From: Lysinibacillus sp. KCTC 33748
Lineage (GTDB): Bacteria; Bacillota; Bacilli; Bacillales_A; Planococcaceae
Reading direction: 5' to 3'
NCBI RefSeq assembly: GCF_002237755.1
Contig: NZ_MWSJ01000023.1
Coordinates: 1-58,233 of the forward strand
Length of the DNA stretch: 58,233 bases
Shown here: piece by piece, positions 8,578-17,700 of the stretch
Layout: the number at the start of each line of letters is the position of its first letter
How positions within the stretch are numbered: the first letter of the stretch is position 1
Translations under genes and position numbers: made by a program
The notes under the pieces: generated by a model
What the model was told of the DNA's origin: nothing
The model's database searches: none
Seen by the model: only the letters and a program-made list of their open reading frames with translations

Positions 8578-9798
8578 ATGGATGACAAACTAAATCAGAA
8601 GTTTGAAATAAAAAATTATATGAACAAACAAATAAATAAAAATAAATATATTTTAGGTGTTGCAGCAGGTTCTGGAATGACAGCTAAATATGCAGAACAA
8701 GGTGGCGCTGATTTTATTCTTGCGCTAAATTCAGGGCGGTTTAGATTAATGGGGGTAAGCTCATTAGCAGGTTTTTTACCGTATGCCAATAGTAATGATG
8801 TTGTAATGGATTTTGCATGCAAAGAGATTATTCCTACGATTAAAAAAATTCCAGTTTGTTTTGGTTTATGTGCAACAGATCCAACAATTGAATTAGATAG
8901 CTATATCGATTTGATTCAGAAGAAAGGATTTGCAGGTATTAATAATTATCCAAGTATTGGTCTGATAGATGGGCTTTTTAGGGAAGCTTTAGAAGAACAA
9001 GGAATTACATATGAAAAAGAGATAGAAGCAATTCGCATCGCTAGTGAAAAAGGTTTGTTTACAGTAGCTTTTGTATTTAACGAGGAGCAAGCTATAAGTA
9101 TGGTAGAAGCGGGGGCAGATATTATTTGTGTTCACTTAGGTTTAACGAATGGGGGATCACTAGGCGCTAAAAAGATTTTATCTTTACATGCTGCCAAAAG
9201 GATGGCTGTAACTATTATTAATAGATGTAATGAACTGAATCCAAACATTATTAACATGATTTATGGAGGTCCGGTTAATAAGCCAATAGATGTTCAGTAT
9301 ATGTACGATGATACTACTATTATGGGGTACATCGGAGGTTCCGTTTTTGAAAGGATTCCAAATGAACAAGCACTTATACATATTACGAAATCATTTAAGC
9401 AGACGAACGATTTTAAGTTGGATGAATTAATCAGTAAAATTACTGATGGTTTAGGAAGCCAAGAGGATTATATTAATTTTACAAAGAAGTATATCAGCTT
9501 ACATTATATGGACGAAATTTCGTTGAATGAAGTGGCCGAAATATTAAGTTTGTCTCGCTCTTATTTAAGTACATTATTTAAAAAAGAGATGGGTATTTCA
9601 TTTACTGAATATCTTATTAATTTTCGGCTTAATCGCGCTATCGAAATACTGAAATTTGAAAAAATACCGCTAAATAATATTGCTGAAATGGTAGGTTATC
9701 CGGATTACACTCAATTTAGTAAAATATTCAAAAAATATAAAGGTGTGTCACCTAAAAACTATTTAACTTCTTTCAGTAGGTGTTTGGACACCCGCTGA
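8578..9798 (+). CDS. AraC-type regulator with a TIM-barrel (PEP-hydrolase-like) sensor domain
   Basis: 406 residues. Residues 15-280 match the TIM-barrel protein encoded at 11298 motif for motif (GVAAGSGMTAK against [18 protein letters not shown] against NSGRYRM; SLAGF; GGPV). Residues 300-396 are an AraC helix-turn-helix pair (EVAEILSLSRSYLSTLFKKE, then IAEMVGYPDYTQFSKIFKKY). An enzyme copy seems to have become the sensor of the regulator for its own operon. The last three codons and the stop come from a dispersed repeat that begins at 9788. AGGGGTG precedes the ATG. The domain calls are firm; the control of 10073-12116 is inferred from position. Confidence 0.85.
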   Translation: MDDKLNQKFEIKNYMNKQINKNKYILGVAAGSGMTAKYAEQGGADFILALNSGRFRLMGVSSLAGFLPYANSNDVVMDFACKEIIPTIKKIPVCFGLCATDPTIELDSYIDLIQKKGFAGINNYPSIGLIDGLFREALEEQGITYEKEIEAIRIASEKGLFTVAFVFNEEQAISMVEAGADIICVHLGLTNGGSLGAKKILSLHAAKRMAVTIINRCNELNPNIINMIYGGPVNKPIDVQYMYDDTTIMGYIGGSVFERIPNEQALIHITKSFKQTNDFKLDELISKITDGLGSQEDYINFTKKYISLHYMDEISLNEVAEILSLSRSYLSTLFKKEMGISFTEYLINFRLNRAIEILKFEKIPLNNIAEMVGYPDYTQFSKIFKKYKGVSPKNYLTSFSRCLDTR

Positions 9799-9928
9799 AA
9801 TAGAGGAACTCAGTCTAAGAACGCCACGTCCTATGGCATTACTGAAATGATCGACATCGTGTTGGCCCTCGTGCAGGCCTAAGCACAAAGCCGATTCCAG
9901 ACGCGATTATGCCAAAGCATAATTGATA
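9788..9928 (+). repeat. Dispersed repeat, family 2, copy 1
   Basis: Begins ACACCCGCTGAAATAGAGG, continues with CAGTCTAAGAACGCCACGTC and ends near GCATAATTGATA. Its first 50 bases are nearly identical to 27407-27456, and a diverged copy lies at 21674-21795. It supplies the stop codon of the upstream AraC gene. Confidence 0.75.
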
Positions 9929-9979
9929 ATATAACAAAGAGACAATTTTATAGAACAAAAGCACATTAACTCTCCTAAA

Positions 9980-10024
9980 AGAAAACGTTATTATGGAATG
10001 GAGTAATAAATGTAATCGCTTTCT
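9980..10024. promoter_or_regulatory. Two cre-like sites upstream of the Tm-1 operon
   Basis: TGTAATCGCTTTCT (10011-10024) matches the CcpA consensus TGWAANCGNTNWCA in 13 of 14 positions. AGAAAACGTTATTA (9980-9993) matches in 12. Their centres are 31 bp apart, about three helical turns. TATGAT at 10027-10032 could be the -10, so CcpA binding would repress. Inferred catabolite control. Confidence 0.45.
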
Positions 10025-10072
10025 TATATGATTATTTTGACGATTTAAAGATCTAGAAGGGAGAGAGATGAT

Positions 10073-11332
10073 ATGAAAACAATTGCTTTGGCTGGAACAT
10101 TTGATTCAAAAGGAAAAGAATATTTGTATGTAAAAGAGTTGATTGAATCTTTAGGTTTCGATACTTTTACGATTCATACTGGTGTTTTTAATCCAGCATT
10201 TGAGCCTGACGTATCAAATGTTGAAGTAGCAGCTGCAGCTGCAGAAGATATACAGGACATTGCGACAAAGAGAGATCGAGCAAATGCAACCGCAGTTCTT
10301 GCGAAGGGGATGGAAGTGCTTTTGCCGGAACTGTATGAAGAAGGTAAATTCGACGGTGTACTTTCCTTTGGAGGTACTGGAGGGTCATCTATCGTAACAA
10401 CTGGTATGAGAGCACTACCAATAGGTGTTCCAAAAGTGATGGTTTCTACAGTTGCTTCTGGTAATACGGAGCCGTATGTAGGTACTAGTGACATCATTAT
10501 GATTCCATCCGTAGTAGACGTTGCTGGTTTAAATATAATTTCGACAAAAATATTTACGAATGCAGTATTTGTGATTGCAGGTATGCTGAATTTTGACAAT
10601 AAAACGATCGTGAAAAAAAAGCCACTGATTGCTGCAACTATGTTTGGACTAACAACACTTTGTATTAATCAGGCTAAAGATTTTTTGGAAGCTAAAGGAT
10701 ATGAAGTATTAATATTTCATGCAACAGGTGTTGGTGGTCGTACAATGGAGAATTTAATAGCTAATGGATTTATAGATGGTGTCCTTGACATAACGACCAC
10801 TGAATGGGCTGATGAGTTAATTGGCGGTATATTAAAAGCTGGACCGAATCGTTTAGAAGCAGCTTCACGAAAACAAATTCCTCAAGTTGTATCGGTGGGT
10901 GCAATAGATATGGTTAACTTCGGTCCATTCGACTCTGTCCCTGATAAATTTAAAGGTCGAAAATTTTATAAGCATAATCCAACAGTTACTTTGATGCGCA
11001 CATCCGTTGAAGAGAACAAACAAATAGGTGAAGTAATTGCAGAAAAATTAGCTTTAGCAAAAGGATACACAGCATTATTTTTACCGCTAGGAGGGCTATC
11101 TGGTCTAGATGTTGAAGGGCAACCTTTTTATGGTTTAGAAGAAGATAGAATGTTATTTGATACATTAAGAGAAAATGTTGACCAAAGTAAAGTGGAAATG
11201 ATTGAAATCAATGCGGATATTAATAGTGAAGAGTTTGCACTAGCTGCAGCGAAAAAATTGATTGAATTAATAGAAAATAAAGAGAGGGATAGCAATAATG
11301 TCAAAGAGACAAGAACTATTGAATCGTTTTAA
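10073..11332 (+). CDS. Tm-1-like (UPF0261) ATP-binding-domain protein
   Basis: 419 residues, cytoplasmic. It opens [20 protein letters not shown] and carries the Gly-rich FGGTGGSS (about residue 101), [12 protein letters not shown] and [13 protein letters not shown], all typical of UPF0261. In the tomato virus-resistance protein Tm-1 this domain is fused to a TIM-barrel like the one encoded next. Its 3' end overlaps the next gene by 35 bp, so the two are translationally coupled. GGGAGAG precedes the ATG. The bacterial function is not established; a step in catabolism of a carbon compound is inferred from the cre-like sites. Confidence 0.85.
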   Translation: MKTIALAGTFDSKGKEYLYVKELIESLGFDTFTIHTGVFNPAFEPDVSNVEVAAAAAEDIQDIATKRDRANATAVLAKGMEVLLPELYEEGKFDGVLSFGGTGGSSIVTTGMRALPIGVPKVMVSTVASGNTEPYVGTSDIIMIPSVVDVAGLNIISTKIFTNAVFVIAGMLNFDNKTIVKKKPLIAATMFGLTTLCINQAKDFLEAKGYEVLIFHATGVGGRTMENLIANGFIDGVLDITTTEWADELIGGILKAGPNRLEAASRKQIPQVVSVGAIDMVNFGPFDSVPDKFKGRKFYKHNPTVTLMRTSVEENKQIGEVIAEKLALAKGYTALFLPLGGLSGLDVEGQPFYGLEEDRMLFDTLRENVDQSKVEMIEINADINSEEFALAAAKKLIELIENKERDSNNVKETRTIESF

Positions 11333-12116
11333 AGAAGAAATTAAAAAAGGTAATATTCTGTTAGGTGTTGGAGCTGGTACAGGAATTACAGCTAAAAGTA
11401 GTGAAGCCGGTGGAGCTGACATGTTAATTGTCTATAATTCTGGCCGTTATAGAATGGCTGGTCGTGGTTCCCTAGCTGGGTTATTATCTTATGGTGATGC
11501 CAATCAAATTGTTATGGAAATGGGTAATGAAGTATTACCAGTTGTAAAAGATACTCCAGTACTAGCTGGTGTTAATGGAACAGATCCTTTTAAAGTGATG
11601 GAAGTTTTCTTAAAGCAGCTGAAAGAACAAGGGTTTAGTGGGGTTCAAAACTTTCCTACAGTCGGGTTAATTGACGGTGTATTTCGTCAAAATCTAGAGG
11701 AAACTGGGATGGGCTATGATTTAGAAGTAGATATGATTAGAAAGGCTAATGAATTAGACTTACTAACGACACCTTATGTCTTCGATGAAGAGCAAGCAAA
11801 GAAAATGGCTGAAGCGGGTGCAGATATTTTAGTGGCCCATATGGGATTAACAACAAAAGGAACGATTGGTGCACAAACTGCATTAACTCTAGATGACTGT
11901 GTCGATCGAATTCAAAAAATTATTAATGCTGGTAAGTCTATAAATCCTGATATATTAGCAATTTGTCATGGAGGTCCAATTGCAGAACCAGAAGATGCTG
12001 CTTATGTTATTGAAAGAGTAGATGGGATTGTTGGATTCTTTGGTGCTTCTAGTATTGAGAGATTTGCTGCAGAAAAAGGAATAAAGGAACAAACTGAAGC
12101 TTTCAAAGGTTTATAA
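11298..12116 (+). CDS. PEP-hydrolase-like TIM-barrel protein
   Basis: 272 residues, complete for the family. [20 protein letters not shown], then [38 protein letters not shown] and CHGGPIAEP mark the predicted enzyme that is the partner of UPF0261 (C-terminal half of plant Tm-1). The start ATG lies inside the preceding gene, with AGAGAGG upstream. A 16-bp-stem terminator follows about 90 bp downstream. The reaction is uncertain; homologues are annotated as phosphoenolpyruvate hydrolase or dioxygenase-like. Confidence 0.85.
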   Translation: MSKRQELLNRFKEEIKKGNILLGVGAGTGITAKSSEAGGADMLIVYNSGRYRMAGRGSLAGLLSYGDANQIVMEMGNEVLPVVKDTPVLAGVNGTDPFKVMEVFLKQLKEQGFSGVQNFPTVGLIDGVFRQNLEETGMGYDLEVDMIRKANELDLLTTPYVFDEEQAKKMAEAGADILVAHMGLTTKGTIGAQTALTLDDCVDRIQKIINAGKSINPDILAICHGGPIAEPEDAAYVIERVDGIVGFFGASSIERFAAEKGIKEQTEAFKGL

Positions 12117-12204
12117 TTGAAAGTATTTTCATATCAGAAGAAGATACAAAGTACCGGTTATGACATTGAAGCAAAGTTTGATTTAAATAATCTAAATAAA
12201 TAAG

Positions 12205-12250
12205 ACGAATCCAATTTGAAAAAAGATTGTTCAAATTGGATTCGTTTTTT
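12205..12250 (+). terminator. Strong terminator of the Tm-1 operon
   Basis: ACGAATCCAATTTGAA (12205-12220) pairs perfectly with TTCAAATTGGATTCGT (12230-12245), followed by T residues. Confidence 0.95.
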
Positions 12251-12319
12251 GATCGCTTTTTATTTTAAATTTATTATTTTTTGGTATCTTTGTTGCGCTT
12301 TTTCTTAGCATAGTCTGCT

Positions 12320-12646
12320 TCAATGCGGATAGTTTTTAACTGTTTTGTCACGATTAATAATTATTGTTAGTGTATTTAATAGAATCGTGCTGATTAGTAA
12401 GATGGTTACAGCAAATACTGAACTACTAGTTGTATCCATAAGAGCAGACCAATCCTCAATCTTAACAAGATGGTTATTATATAATAATTGGAAACTTATC
12501 GATATAGCACAAGCACTGAAACTTAAAGTGCAAAAGATTAATCTATAATTGTGGACTTTCTTATTAGTACTCAAAATACTACAAATTGGTAACAGTATTG
12601 CTATTACACCAAGTACTAGGCTTCCCAGATTAAGAAAACCGAACAT
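12320..12646 (-). CDS. Small three-helix membrane protein
   Basis: 108 residues with hydrophobic segments near 5-25, 37-57 and 72-96 and the motif HLVKIEDWSALMDT. I recall close relatives in Bacillus, some labelled cytochrome c oxidase subunit 4, but see nothing here that proves that role. GGGGGAGATG precedes the ATG. After VK the frame ends quickly (NYPH). Dropping one A in the run at that point would instead give a 20-residue basic tail (TIRIEADYAKKK...), so a recent frameshift near 12340 is possible. Confidence 0.65.
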   Translation of the reverse strand: MFGFLNLGSLVLGVIAILLPICSILSTNKKVHNYRLIFCTLSFSACAISISFQLLYNNHLVKIEDWSALMDTTSSSVFAVTILLISTILLNTLTIIINRDKTVKNYPH

Positions 12647-12849
12647 AGAACATCTCCCCCTTATTATTAAAGGACGAAAGTAATTGGTAATTGTTTCTTG
12701 TTAATAATTCATGAATCATAAAGTTTGTTAGATACACTTTTAAATATTCGATTTATTTTTGAACAATATGAATAATGATTTTTAGAAAGAGGGTCTGCAA
12801 AAGTCAGCATTCTAGATGTGACTCTTGCAGCAATGATTAATGTACGATT

Positions 12850-13011
12850 TTAATGTAATCCATCTTTTAGTACAAAGTCTACAACAGATTTTTGTTGAGA
12901 AAGCTTGTAATAAGCATCAAAAATTTCTATAAGTGCTTTGGCTAAATTTTCATTTTTTACATCATGTTTCTCTAGTATTTGATTAATTAGAAATTCCATT
13001 GGTTCTAACAT
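12850..13011 (-). CDS. Small hypothetical protein (53 residues)
   Basis: A short frame from ATG 13011 reads MLEPMEFLINQILEKHDVKN and ends VVDFVLKDGLH. It is alpha-helical and acidic, with no cysteine or signal. GGTAGGTGGG lies just upstream. Codon use looks like its neighbours. No family recognised; the good site and regular amphipathic pattern argue that it is real. Confidence 0.6.
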   Translation of the reverse strand: MLEPMEFLINQILEKHDVKNENLAKALIEIFDAYYKLSQQKSVVDFVLKDGLH

Positions 13012-13258
13012 TAATCCCACCTACCTTTCTAATAGTAGGTTAACATTTAGGTATAAACATTTTCTGAACAAAATAGAAAATGCCGCACCGTCGTCACACG
13101 CTACAGCTCAGACATTAAGCAAAGGGATAATTGATCAGTTTGCAATTAATACATTATTTCATACACCATATACATATTGAGAAGAAAATATTATCGAGTG
13201 AACCAACAGGTTTTTTGAATATACTATTTGAAACTAAAACATTTAGGGAGATGGTGTT

Positions 13259-13510
13259 GTGAGCGGAATAGATAAACGAAACAGATTAAGCGAAGAACCA
13301 TTTGCTTATCAAATAACGAAAAAAGGGACGGTAGTAATAGCATACGAAGGTAAACAAATAAAAATTGTAAAGGATAGGGAGGCTGAGCGTCATATCGCAA
13401 GAATCAAAGAAGTTGAAGACAATCTAACAGCAGTACAGTTATTGTTAGCTAAAATTACAGGTAATTTTAAACGTGGTAACGAGAAAATTGGAAAAAATAA
13501 AAGAAAGTAA
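13259..13510 (+). CDS. Small conserved hypothetical protein
   Basis: 83 residues, starting at GTG 13259 with GGGAG eight bases upstream. MSGIDKRNRLSEEPF, the GKQIKIVK core and the ITGNFKRGNEK tail match a small basic family I recall from Bacillales, with no known function. No signal or membrane segment. Confidence 0.7.
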   Translation: MSGIDKRNRLSEEPFAYQITKKGTVVIAYEGKQIKIVKDREAERHIARIKEVEDNLTAVQLLLAKITGNFKRGNEKIGKNKRK

Positions 13511-13512
13511 CC

Positions 13513-13640
13513 TAAGACTTCTTAGTTTCACAATTCCGCTTACCAGTTTCTACACCTACTTCATAAATAAAGAGAATCATAATAAAGAAAAGAACAATTT
13601 AAAAGATAGCTAAAAGAGTTTTAACAATCTTTAGCGTCAT
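13513..13640 (-). pseudogene. Remnant of a small membrane protein
   Basis: AGGAGG precedes an ATG at 13640 that reads MTLKIVK before the frame breaks. In the next frame it continues TLLAIF, a stop, then a membrane helix and the tail IYEVGVETGKRNCETKKS to 13513. One frameshift and one stop would restore a roughly 40-residue single-helix protein. Weak evidence. Confidence 0.35.
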
Positions 13641-13721
13641 CCTGATACCTCCTATTAGTCGGATTGATAGAATTTAAAATGATCATATAGTCAGGCAGTC
13701 TTGCTGAACAATCCTTTAAAT

Positions 13722-13806
13722 AGGCTGTTTTCTCAAAGATTGTTGCTATTAAAACAAAGAGACAGATCTAATCTACAAGATGTGTAGAATGAACTCTGTT
13801 TTTTGA
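13722..13806 (+). repeat. Dispersed module plus hairpin, copy B
   Basis: The module TTCTCAAAGATTGTTGCT (about 13730-13747) is followed by an outer stem ACAGA/TCTGT and an inner stem TCTACA/TGTAGA around loop AGATG. The same order is seen at 48065-48152. Confidence 0.65.
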
Positions 13807-13880
13807 AATTTTTCAAAATAAAGGGTTCTTATAAATGCGTGTAGAATATTCACAGTAATACTAAGGATAGGTGGGATGAT

Positions 13881-14249
13881 ATGGAGAATCAGGTTTGTAT
13901 TATAAGTATTTACGTGCCCAATTTAAACAAAGCAATTGACTTTTATACTAATACTTTAGGTTTTGAATTAAATAAGCAGTATGGACCTAATATTGCATCA
14001 CTTGTACACGGAGAGTTACCAATTATTTTAGAGGCAAACGATAATACAACCTTTAAGCAAGATAATAAAATTACAGGAGTTGTATTAGGATTGAGAACTG
14101 AAGATATTTATGAAACGGTTAAATTCTTAAAAGATAAAGATGTGGAATTTATTGTAGATGAACCAACTAATTGTCCTCCAGGAAAATATATTAGTTTCAG
14201 AGACCCCTTCGGAAATATTTTAGAGTATCTCCAATTTGAAAATATGTAA
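13881..14249 (+). CDS. VOC-family (glyoxalase/bleomycin-resistance-like) protein
   Basis: 122 residues, a single VOC unit with two beta-alpha-beta-beta-beta modules: ISIYVPNLNKAIDFYTNTLG at the start and SFRDPFGNILEYLQFE at the end, where the Glu is a likely metal ligand. GGTGGGATG precedes the ATG. Substrate unknown; such proteins include dioxygenases, lyases and drug-binding proteins. Confidence 0.85.
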   Translation: MENQVCIISIYVPNLNKAIDFYTNTLGFELNKQYGPNIASLVHGELPIILEANDNTTFKQDNKITGVVLGLRTEDIYETVKFLKDKDVEFIVDEPTNCPPGKYISFRDPFGNILEYLQFENM

Positions 14250-14468
14250 CAAGCATTTGACGAACTCGCTAGAGTTTACTCTGAAGATGTAAGTGATTAT
14301 GAATGGGATTTTATAAATACAGGTGTATTTCGTTCAACGGAAACGTTAGAATATACGGCATAAGGTGGAATAAAAGCGAAGGTAAGACCTAAAGAAGGAG
14401 CAAATCTCCGCACAGATTATGTATATTTAAGAGTAAAAAATGACTCTAATGAAAGAAGGTTATTTTAG
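14250..14468 (+). pseudogene. Degraded unidentified gene
   Basis: Immediately after the VOC stop the same frame reads QAFDELARVYSEDVSDYEWD, then meets TAA at 14361-14363, then continues GGIKAKVRPKEGANLRTDYV to TAG at 14466-14468. The codons look protein-like on both sides of the stop. The final TAG overlaps the GTG of the next gene, which suggests former translational coupling. No family recognised. Confidence 0.4.
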
Positions 14469-14671
14469 TGGCAATAGAAGGTTTATTTGGTTTAATCATT
14501 GAACCACTCTTATGGTCATTAGTTGTTTTTTTTAGCTTGCAAACAATTATTGTTACCTTCAATAATGCTGATACAAAAGCAAAGAAATATGCCATCGTCA
14601 CTAGTGTCTTAGTATTTTTATTAGTTATATCCGATGATATTATGAGAATGATTGATATTATGAGAATGTAG
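14468..14671 (+). CDS. Small membrane protein
   Basis: 67 residues from GTG 14468, with AGAAGG upstream. Two hydrophobic helices (about 8-29 and 42-58) are joined by a polar NNADTKAKK turn. Unknown function. Its start overlaps the stop of a broken upstream frame. Confidence 0.45.
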   Translation: MAIEGLFGLIIEPLLWSLVVFFSLQTIIVTFNNADTKAKKYAIVTSVLVFLLVISDDIMRMIDIMRM

Positions 14672-14745
14672 TAGACAAACCCAAAGAAATTTTTATTTAG
14701 ATTTTCACTAATTAATTCTTCTAAGATTAAGAAACCTTGATTATC

Positions 14746-14883
14746 GAGGTTTGCCCTAATAACGGTGCAGATTCCCATATCCCATCGAATATGGTGTTCC
14801 CTACAAGTGGATTATGGAAATTAGAAATATATTTTAATGATAAATTATTTGGGGAACTAGTTATAAACGTTAAAGAGAGTTAA
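14746..14883 (+). pseudogene. C-terminal fragment of a DUF4871-like protein
   Basis: The open frame reads GADSHIPSNMVFPTSGLWKL and EIYFNDKLFGELVINVKES, which resembles the end of DUF4871-type lipoproteins. No start or N-terminal part is present. The family call is from memory. Confidence 0.4.
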
Positions 14884-14909
14884 ATTATCTTCAACTAAGG
14901 TGCTTTAGT

Positions 14910-15360
14910 TTAATTTTTCGATTCTTCAAGACAATCTTTGAGAAAACAGCCTATAATATGATGGAAAATAATTTTACTAATCCAAAATGCAATGATAACC
15001 CAAATAATAATAAAAAGAATACCAACAAACCAATTCTTTGGTTTTCCAGATTGTTTTAACTTTTCTGCAGCTGCTTTATGATCATCAATCACATGTCGTG
15101 GAATTAATTTTAAAGCGAAGATAATTTCAAATGGTACAATTATCAAATCATCAAGAACCCTAGAATAGGAATAAAATCTGGAATTAAATCTATTGGGCAA
15201 AAGCATAAGCAACTATAAGCATAGCCACAAGGTTTGCATATCATGGGGTTCTTGGATCTTTATAAGACAAGTAAAGTACAAATGAATTTTGTTTTAATTT
15301 TTTAGCAAAGGCTTTAAACTTTGATAGTAAATTTCTTCTTATTGAAAAATCTTCTCCCAT
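14910..15360 (-). pseudogene. Broken YkvA/DUF1232 membrane protein gene
   Basis: From ATG 15360 the frame reads MGEDFSIRRN... to YKDPRTP. There TGA replaces the expected Trp, then YANLVAMLIVAYAF continues, a lost base shifts the frame before PIDLIPDFIPIL, and a second shift precedes LDDLIIVPFEIIFALKLIP. Those segments are the DUF1232 signature in order. The 100-residue open frame at 14910-15212 is only its end, with one extra C-terminal helix. At least three lesions make it inactive. Confidence 0.75.
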
Positions 15361-15433
15361 TGCTAGAAAGTATATATCATAAAAATACATCGGGAAGAGA
15401 AATACTTACTGTAGATCCAATGATAATATATAG

Positions 15434-15953
15434 TTAGATTTCAGTATTTATAAATTCCATTAGCAAAGCACTTTCATTATTAATTGTTTTAACTTTTGTA
15501 AACCCGCATTTTTCGTAACATCTAATAGCTCTTTCGTTAGAAAATTCAGGGTCTACTATTATAATTTCAGCGTCTGTTATATTAATAATGAGTTCAATAA
15601 ATTTACAAACCATAATTGTTCCATAGCCTTTATTAAATAGGTTAGGATTACCGATAAATTGATCAATTCCAAAAACCACTTCATTATTTAAATAGCCTAA
15701 TTCTTTTAATTCTTCTGCTTGAAGTTTATAGTATTGCATAAATCCTATTGGGGAATCGTCTAACAACAATGAAGGGGAGAACTAGAATTTCACCACGAAC
15801 GCGTGGTTCATATTTTTTCCTTACTTGTTCTATTGAAAATGGTGAATTAATATCCCCGTAAAATTCTAAAACTTCTCTCGTACTCAACCATTTAGCCATT
15901 AAACCATAATCATTATCAGTCATTTTTCTGATGTGTATTTTGTTAATATCCAA
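15434..15953 (-). pseudogene. Frameshifted GNAT acetyltransferase (AAC(6')-like)
   Basis: The N-terminal part (IHIRKMTDNDYGLMAKWLST, then FYGDINSPFSIEQVRKKYEP) and the C-terminal part (PIGFMQYYKLQAEELKELGY, GIDQFIGNPNLFNKGYGT, RAIRCYEKCGF) belong to one acetyltransferase. They lie in different frames that meet around 15740-15770, where IVV should run into LDDSPIGF. The start is probably TTG at 15953, after AAAGGGG. The family resembles aminoglycoside 6'-acetyltransferases, but substrate and activity cannot be claimed for a split gene. Confidence 0.7.
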
Positions 15954-16144
15954 AATATGTACCCCTTTCAAAAATACTAGTATATCTTAAAATAGCAAAA
16001 TTAGTCTAATACTTACTGAACTATATGATGAGATGTTAAAAATGATAAATTTGTTTAATGTGCCAATATAAAATGGTCCAAGTTTCTAAGTTTTTGTATA
16101 AAAAAAGTAAATAGACAAGTTTTTTCCTGCCTAAATCAATCTCT

Positions 16145-17056
16145 TTATCTGTGGTCGGGAAGTTTCTGTATGATATCAGAATATATATTCATTTTTGTGT
16201 TAATTCCTACCCATTTATTTTTATCATCGATGTAACCTGCTGTAGCCGTACCATCATTATTTTCAGAAAAGAACACATTACCGTGGTTATATGGTTCTAT
16301 GATCGGGTCTGTATCTAAATTCATTTCGGGTGAAACATTCCCTGCTGCTCGAGATGGCTCTCTTCGTTCTCGAAATAACTGTCCAATGGCTATTGCTTTC
16401 CCATCTTTGATTTGCACAAATGTAAAAATCCCATCATTTAAATAGTAAGTGTCTGCTCTTCCTAAAGGGAACGTATATTCATGTAAACGATAACCATCTA
16501 ATGTACCAAGTGTTTTGAACTCAGTGTTGATTGGTGATGCGATAGCCGCTTTACGTGCTGCTTGAAGGTCATTCTGATTCAGTAATTTTGGATCAAACGC
16601 ATAGTCCTTTGAGTTCACAAAAACAAATTTGCGAATGGATTCAAATTGAACGTTGTATCCCAAGGATTCAGAGACGAATCGTATAGGAACGAGAATGTGG
16701 CCATTGCTATTTTGAGCAGGTATATCCATTTGTATAGCTTTCCCATTTTTATAGGCGGTTTTGCTATTCGTATTTATTTTCAAATAATCTCCATCTTTAT
16801 TTTGAACTGTGGCGACTTCAGTCTTAGGGTTATAACTATAGGAAAGACCAAGAGATGAAAGCACTCGGATCGGGACAAATAGATGGTTATTATCCATCAG
16901 AGGATGTACATCCATCTTGATAAATTCACCATTCGCAACAACTTCTATTGGTCTAACATTCTCTTCTGACTTAACTAGCGGTCCTGCACTTGCATGTGGA
17001 TAATTGAATAACCCTAAACTTAAAGCCAGAAGTAAGCCTGACATAGATTTCTTCAT
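16145..17056 (-). CDS. Secreted protein with copper amine oxidase N-like (stalk) domain
   Basis: 303 residues from ATG 17056, chosen because the signal peptide (MKKSMSGLLLALSLGLFNYP) starts there and GGGGAAA is upstream. Two beta modules with the signature NNHLFVPIRVLSSLG and NGHILVPIRFVSESLGYNV identify the domain found in many secreted Bacillales proteins (PF07833 type). The C-terminal part (residues about 160-300) is unassigned. It is an extracellular or wall-associated protein; the domain name does not imply amine oxidase activity. Confidence 0.8.
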   Translation of the reverse strand: MKKSMSGLLLALSLGLFNYPHASAGPLVKSEENVRPIEVVANGEFIKMDVHPLMDNNHLFVPIRVLSSLGLSYSYNPKTEVATVQNKDGDYLKINTNSKTAYKNGKAIQMDIPAQNSNGHILVPIRFVSESLGYNVQFESIRKFVFVNSKDYAFDPKLLNQNDLQAARKAAIASPINTEFKTLGTLDGYRLHEYTFPLGRADTYYLNDGIFTFVQIKDGKAIAIGQLFRERREPSRAAGNVSPEMNLDTDPIIEPYNHGNVFFSENNDGTATAGYIDDKNKWVGINTKMNIYSDIIQKLPDHR

Positions 17057-17144
17057 TTTGTATTTCCCCAATCTTTTAGTATTTGCCAAATGTCATGTCG
17101 TTTTAATAGTTTTATCACAAGCACTCTGGATAGTACGAAAATCG

Positions 17145-17342
17145 TTAAGCCAATCGCTTATCTTTTTTGATTTTCTGCATTGTAAGAATTAGCCCTGTTA
17201 AACCAACAGTTAACGCAGGTGCAATACTAATTATAAAAAACCGCCATACACCTGTGTACAAGGATATTGTTAGAAAAATAGTAGGTAAACCAATTAATGC
17301 AAATAAAGAAGCGATTAAGGCGAATCTTTGATTTTCTTGCAT
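17145..17342 (-). CDS. Small two-helix membrane protein
   Basis: 65 residues with hydrophobic segments at about 7-27 and 33-54 and a basic tail (KIKKDKRLA). The upstream site (GGGGG) is imperfect. Unknown function. It lies 88 bp upstream of the secreted-protein gene on the same strand. Confidence 0.5.
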   Translation of the reverse strand: MQENQRFALIASLFALIGLPTIFLTISLYTGVWRFFIISIAPALTVGLTGLILTMQKIKKDKRLA

Positions 17343-17700
17343 TTATGAAACCCCCGTATAATTTACAAATTTATTCAATTGTATCACAAATAACCTATTT
17401 TTCGATTGTTAGAGGAATTGGAAATAGCCTCAGTGTCCGTTACACTCTACAGCTTAATGAGTATTCGCGATTCTATTTAATTCGGTTTTTATAGAGGAGG
17501 TCGAGTAACTGTTTCTTCCTTTAGTATTAATAAAATCTTAAATATTTGGGAATGACCGACCTTCGCGGCCAAGATTTCTTTGTAGTACTATATTCACATG
17601 AATTATTTTCGAATAGTTAATAATGGATAAAATACGTATAATAAGGATGCTATTAATATCAATTAATAGAATAATAATGAAAGATTGGAATGAGTGAAGT

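Noticed and set aside
12117..12202. 28-codon TTG frame right after the TIM-barrel gene
   Set aside because: No ribosome site and no recognisable pattern; lies between gene and terminator.
13068..13180. Frame NKIENAAPSSHATAQTLSKG ending FHTPYTY
   Set aside because: Protein-like but with no start or site; could be a relic, no family recognised.
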